From the NCBI GenBank assembly GCA_021292105.1, contig CM037868.1:22925845-22989844 (forward strand): a stretch of DNA of 64,000 bases, written 5' to 3'. Source of the stretch: Anadara kagoshimensis (taxonomy: Eukaryota > Mollusca > Bivalvia > Arcoida > Arcidae). The notes under the pieces are model-generated. The model worked only from the letters and a program-made list of their open reading frames with translations, did not search any database and was not told the DNA's origin. The translations under genes and the position numbers were made by a program. Below, piece by piece: positions 60,621 to 64,000 of this stretch; the stretch's first letter is position 1; each line of letters begins with the position of its first letter.

Positions 60621-60959
60621 ACGATCACGGGGTTTTCGACATTGTTTTAATTACGGCATTTACTATTTATACTCAAATTATCGAAAATCGTTTAACTTAC
60701 ACTTTAATTTGCATTTTGACAAAATATTAAACTTGAAACAATGAAAACCTGAAACAATGTGACACATATGTATGTTGGGTCGGACAGGAATGAATAACTA
60801 TATTATAAGCTAATGATTTGAGGGAGTATGTTTATATACGTATACATGTTAGACTGATGTATTCATAATTTTAGTATTAATATACATGTACCTTATATTG
60901 AGGTTATTACTAACCATTTCTTTTAAAAAATAATGTTTCGTTTTTAATTTCTTTTTCAG

Positions 60960-63531
60960 TTGCAATTCCAGTAGTGGCCGCCGGAGCAGCAGCAACTGCT
61001 GCAGCAAGTAGTTTATATTTCTGGGTTTGTAAATATGATCCAATTTTCTAAACGCAATGCTCTATATTTACATTTGTGGTGTTTTAATATATTAAACTTT
61101 TGTTTAAGATCAGATGGCAGTTATAGGAGTAAAAATGCATTATCTAATGTGACGTCACTTATCTATTCCTTTCGGCTATTTGTCGTTATTGATTGGCTGT
61201 TCCCATGGCGTACAGTGTTTTTAAGTTTTTTAGGATTAAAATACAAAAATAATATTTTCAAAAAGGGGAAATATACATATAATTATTGAAATGATTGAAC
61301 TGTCTAATAATGCTATAACTACCATTGTTATGCAAAGCAAACTGAATGATATACGTCAGCGCATTATGATTAGTTTGCTCTGCACGGCAATGACAGTTAT
61401 AGCACTATGAACGCCATATCTACGGTAAAATAATTGCAGAAGAAAAAAATGTGCCATTGGCAGTGTGAAAACTTGCAAATACCATTCCGAATGCGCAAAC
61501 AAATAACGGTTGGTAAAACAAACTAAAAAAATATATTTAAGCAATAAATATAAAAATAAGAAAAGAGATAGAAGCAAACAGATATTTAAAAACAGCTTTA
61601 CATTTTCATTGGAATAAATTAAATATAAATGATGATTTGAACGTTTTCTCGGTGGAGTTTAAACATCAAATTCTACATAATCTACATAGTTAATAAACTG
61701 TATTTCTATAATATTTAAATGATACAGTTAGAAATTGAAACCAATAAAATGACATAGACAAATAATCTTGTGACTTTTTAAGTGAAAAGTATTCGAAATA
61801 TCAATTTCAGTGTAAAATGAATATATTTCTTTAAAAGCTCTTCTAAAATCCTCAAAGTAATATATTAAATATATATAAAAGGACAGATAATGTAATATAA
61901 TATGGACGAGAAACCCCATTTCATCAATCAATCAATCATAGGTTTTTTGTTTTAGATAAAGTCAAAAAAGCCAGAAAAGATCAAAGCAGATATAATTGAA
62001 GTAACTAAAGGAAAAAGTGTGAGGATCATATTTGTTGGTCCAAATGGAGCTGGAAAATCAAGTTTGATCAACACGTTCATGTCTGCTATGAAAAACAAGC
62101 GTGTTAAAGTAGCTGTTTCGATGTCGCAGTCCACAGCCGTTACCAAGAGAGTAAGTACTAAACTAGATGGATTTAATTATTATAAGTCATTTCATGCAAA
62201 TTGATAAAATGCAAAAATATCAATAAATAGAGAATTTAATTTAAATTGGTGACATCTTTTAATATATCACGAATAATTTATATTCAACACACGAAATCTT
62301 TTAAGAATATAATCAACTAAAACCCATTAATCCATTACCGGTATCATATTTCTCGAACCGTTCATAAAAAATTGGTGAACAGTTTTATATCAAAATAGAA
62401 TCGGGAAATTTCCGCAAATTATGTCGTTATAATTAAAAGATGTTTATTAAAAACAGTCACTGACGTCATCGGCATAATTTGTTAATACATAAAAACATAA
62501 CGTTAGACCAGCAGCGTCAACGTTTGTGTCTGTAGATATCTAAGGGTTGGAAACATTTAGGCATCATCGAAAAACGCCTTTATGACAAAAAATTCGGAGA
62601 TCGTGCCGTTACACCAGTTAGAAGAAATGATTTTAAAAAAACCTTTACCGGCTTTACCGACTTGATGAACATCTGAAATGCCAATATTTCTTTTATTAAG
62701 TCCGTATAATCCCATATCCTCCCTAATCAAAAGACAATAATTGTATATGAATTGTTTTTCATCATTAATGTCATTTTAAGAATTTTTGATTTTAGTTCAA
62801 TGGGTATTTTATTGAAGAAAATGAGAAATTAATTATCACTTTACTTGACACAAGTGGTTTTGATGTAACACGAGACAATGATGAAGTACTTCTAGAGAAT
62901 ATAAAAGCAGCATTTGAGGGAAGATTTCCTTATCACGAGAAAGTAGGTATAATTAACGAATTAATTTTAATATATATTTATATGTGTATACACAAAAGTT
63001 TTATACCATGTATACATGTCTTATTGATTTTTAAATGTCTGTTGAATATACAATTAAAATGATGTTGATGGCCCTAAAATATTACCAGTTCTATAACACA
63101 AAACATCAACTACCGAACAAAACAGCTTTATTCTCAAGAAAGTTTTGGCTTGTAATGTTTAGATGCTAGTTACAAATTTGTATAGTGTGGTGTTCTTACA
63201 TAACAGTTTTATTCTCATGTGTATGTGTTGAAGATATACAACTATATCGGCCCCAGTTCGATTTAACTTAATCTGTCAGAGTTCACGTTGCTTATGAGAA
63301 GATTAAATTATAACAACTGAAAATATTACTACAGGTTTCAATGGATTTGTATATAAGATTGTAGTTTAAACGATTTATTTTAGATGACTGATAAAGAAGC
63401 AGCAAGCGATGGAAAGATTATGGAACCAATCAACATTGTTTTATTTGTTTATAACGCACAAACTATAATAGGAACTCAGCAAAACCCGGAATCTTGCTTA
63501 CCGTCACTGATAAAACATGTGAGGGATATGA
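60960..63531 (+). CDS. IFI44-like P-loop GTPase, 5' part, four exons
   Basis: Exons: 60960-61024, 61956-62150, 62796-62942, 63384-63531, all GT-AG with agreeing phases. The first gives a membrane-spanning stretch, VAIPVVAAGAAATAAASSLY, then a basic KSKK. The second carries strand VRIIFVGPNGAGKSSLINTF, in which GPNGAGKS is the Walker A (G1) loop. The third carries IITLLDTSGFD, the G3 DxxG motif. The fourth has INIVLFVYNAQTI, a further core strand. This layout and the loop sequences match IFI44/IFI44L-type GTPases, antiviral and immune genes that are expanded in bivalves. The hydrophobic N-terminus instead of a TLDc domain is unusual. The first exon enters with two bases, so an upstream start exon exists; the G4 region and C-terminus lie beyond the window. 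Confidence 0.72.
61901..61939 (+). mobile_element. SINE 3' tail remnant at a splice acceptor
   Basis: GGACGAGAAACCCCATTTCA then ATCAATCAATCAATCA, matching the end of the SINE at 1111-1716. It stops 16 bp before GTPase exon 61956-62150. Confidence 0.55.
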
Positions 63532-63754
63532 GTGAGTTAAACTATTTCGATAGTCCAAATGAATGCTTTGATAAATATGATAAGTCGCCTAATTATTTTT
63601 TATTATTTATTGTTTTTATTGAGGACTCTTTTACCTATATGTAATTACATCGGATATTTTAGCTAAAACTATTTAGATGAACTGTAATTTTGTCAATTAA
63701 TCATCATATGGCTGGTTTTGTTTTAGTTTACCACTGCTTTTTATTTAGGAAGAG

Positions 63755-63870
63755 GCTAAATAAAAATCAAAAATATAAATCCAAAGTCCAAATCACAATC
63801 TCAAAGCAAAGTAAAAACTTTGAAACTAACAAATTTGGCTAAACAAGTAAGCTTCAATCACTAATGATAA
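63755..63870 (-). mobile_element. PLE 3' tail, outer part, reverse
   Basis: AATCACAATCTCAAAGCAAA, GTAAAAACTTTGAAACTAAC, TTTGGCTAAACAAGTAAGCT. A second partial motif (AATCTCAAATTCAAAGTAAA) occurs at the window edge (63963-63985). Confidence 0.65.
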
Positions 63871-64000
63871 GCATTGTATAGTTTGAAATAAAATGTTGCT
63901 AGAATTGAAGATTTGATTTTTTGTTACATTTTCAACTTAAAACAGACCAATTGTCTATTTTCAATCTCAAATTCAAAGTAAAAACCCTGTTCACTAGCAA

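Noticed and set aside
1-64000. LTR retrotransposon, retrovirus or Polinton copies
   Set aside because: No paired LTRs, gag/env-like or capsid-like frames were recognised; the reverse transcriptases present are of Penelope-like and LINE types.

Overview
This is an AT-rich, intron-bearing, repeat-dense piece of animal nuclear DNA. Several signs point to a marine mollusc, most likely a bivalve. It has tRNA-derived SINEs with the bivalve-type 3' end (a run close to AAGTGAAATATTCTTGACTG), a pearl/HINE-like repeat opening AGCTCACCTGAGCC, Penelope-like retroelement tails, mariner and Tc1 remnants, and a TEX9 gene cut by long introns. The species cannot be named from the sequence.

Three host gene bodies are supported. 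(1) The 3' two thirds of TEX9, a coiled-coil protein of testis and ciliated cells, lies on + at 7127-13946 in six exons. Two changes break its reading frame, and its introns carry a MITE at a splice donor, a minisatellite that copies a splice donor, and tandem copies of a retroelement tail. (2) A multi-exon gene on - runs from 37196 (perhaps from 41946) down to a coiled-coil last exon at 30471-30870. I do not recognise its product. (3) The 5' part of an IFI44-like P-loop GTPase lies on + at 60960-63531, and its remaining exons are beyond the window.

The rest is mainly mobile DNA. The most notable family is a CACTA (EnSpm)-like, apparently non-autonomous element. Two complete copies face each other as inverted repeats: 17889-23261 (+) and 49650-56365 (-). 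Each has ends of type CACARGAT, a 3-bp target duplication (AAT and CAA), and subterminal arrays of mutually inverted CTATAAGCC-type units. Both carry a tRNA-Arg-like module and an old SINE. A third copy (46085-47792) has a different subterminal repeat (CTTTAAGG type), and pieces of the family lie at 40270-41070 and 42085-42270. The left copy sits inside a mariner (17863-24421), which itself split a Penelope-like 3' tail. The right copy was later entered by a 1.8-kb element (52637-54421).

Other elements are a 5'-truncated L1/Tx1-like LINE (26590-30290, -) split by the pearl/HINE-like repeat (27007-28744), an internally deleted Tc1 copy (34500-35310, -), a decayed DUF3504/Crypton-type tyrosine recombinase gene (42820-44655, +), a decayed multicopy coding fossil (38870-39900, +), pogo/Tigger-type MITEs, foldback elements and many microsatellites. 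About fifteen 5'-truncated tails of one Penelope-like family are scattered through the window.
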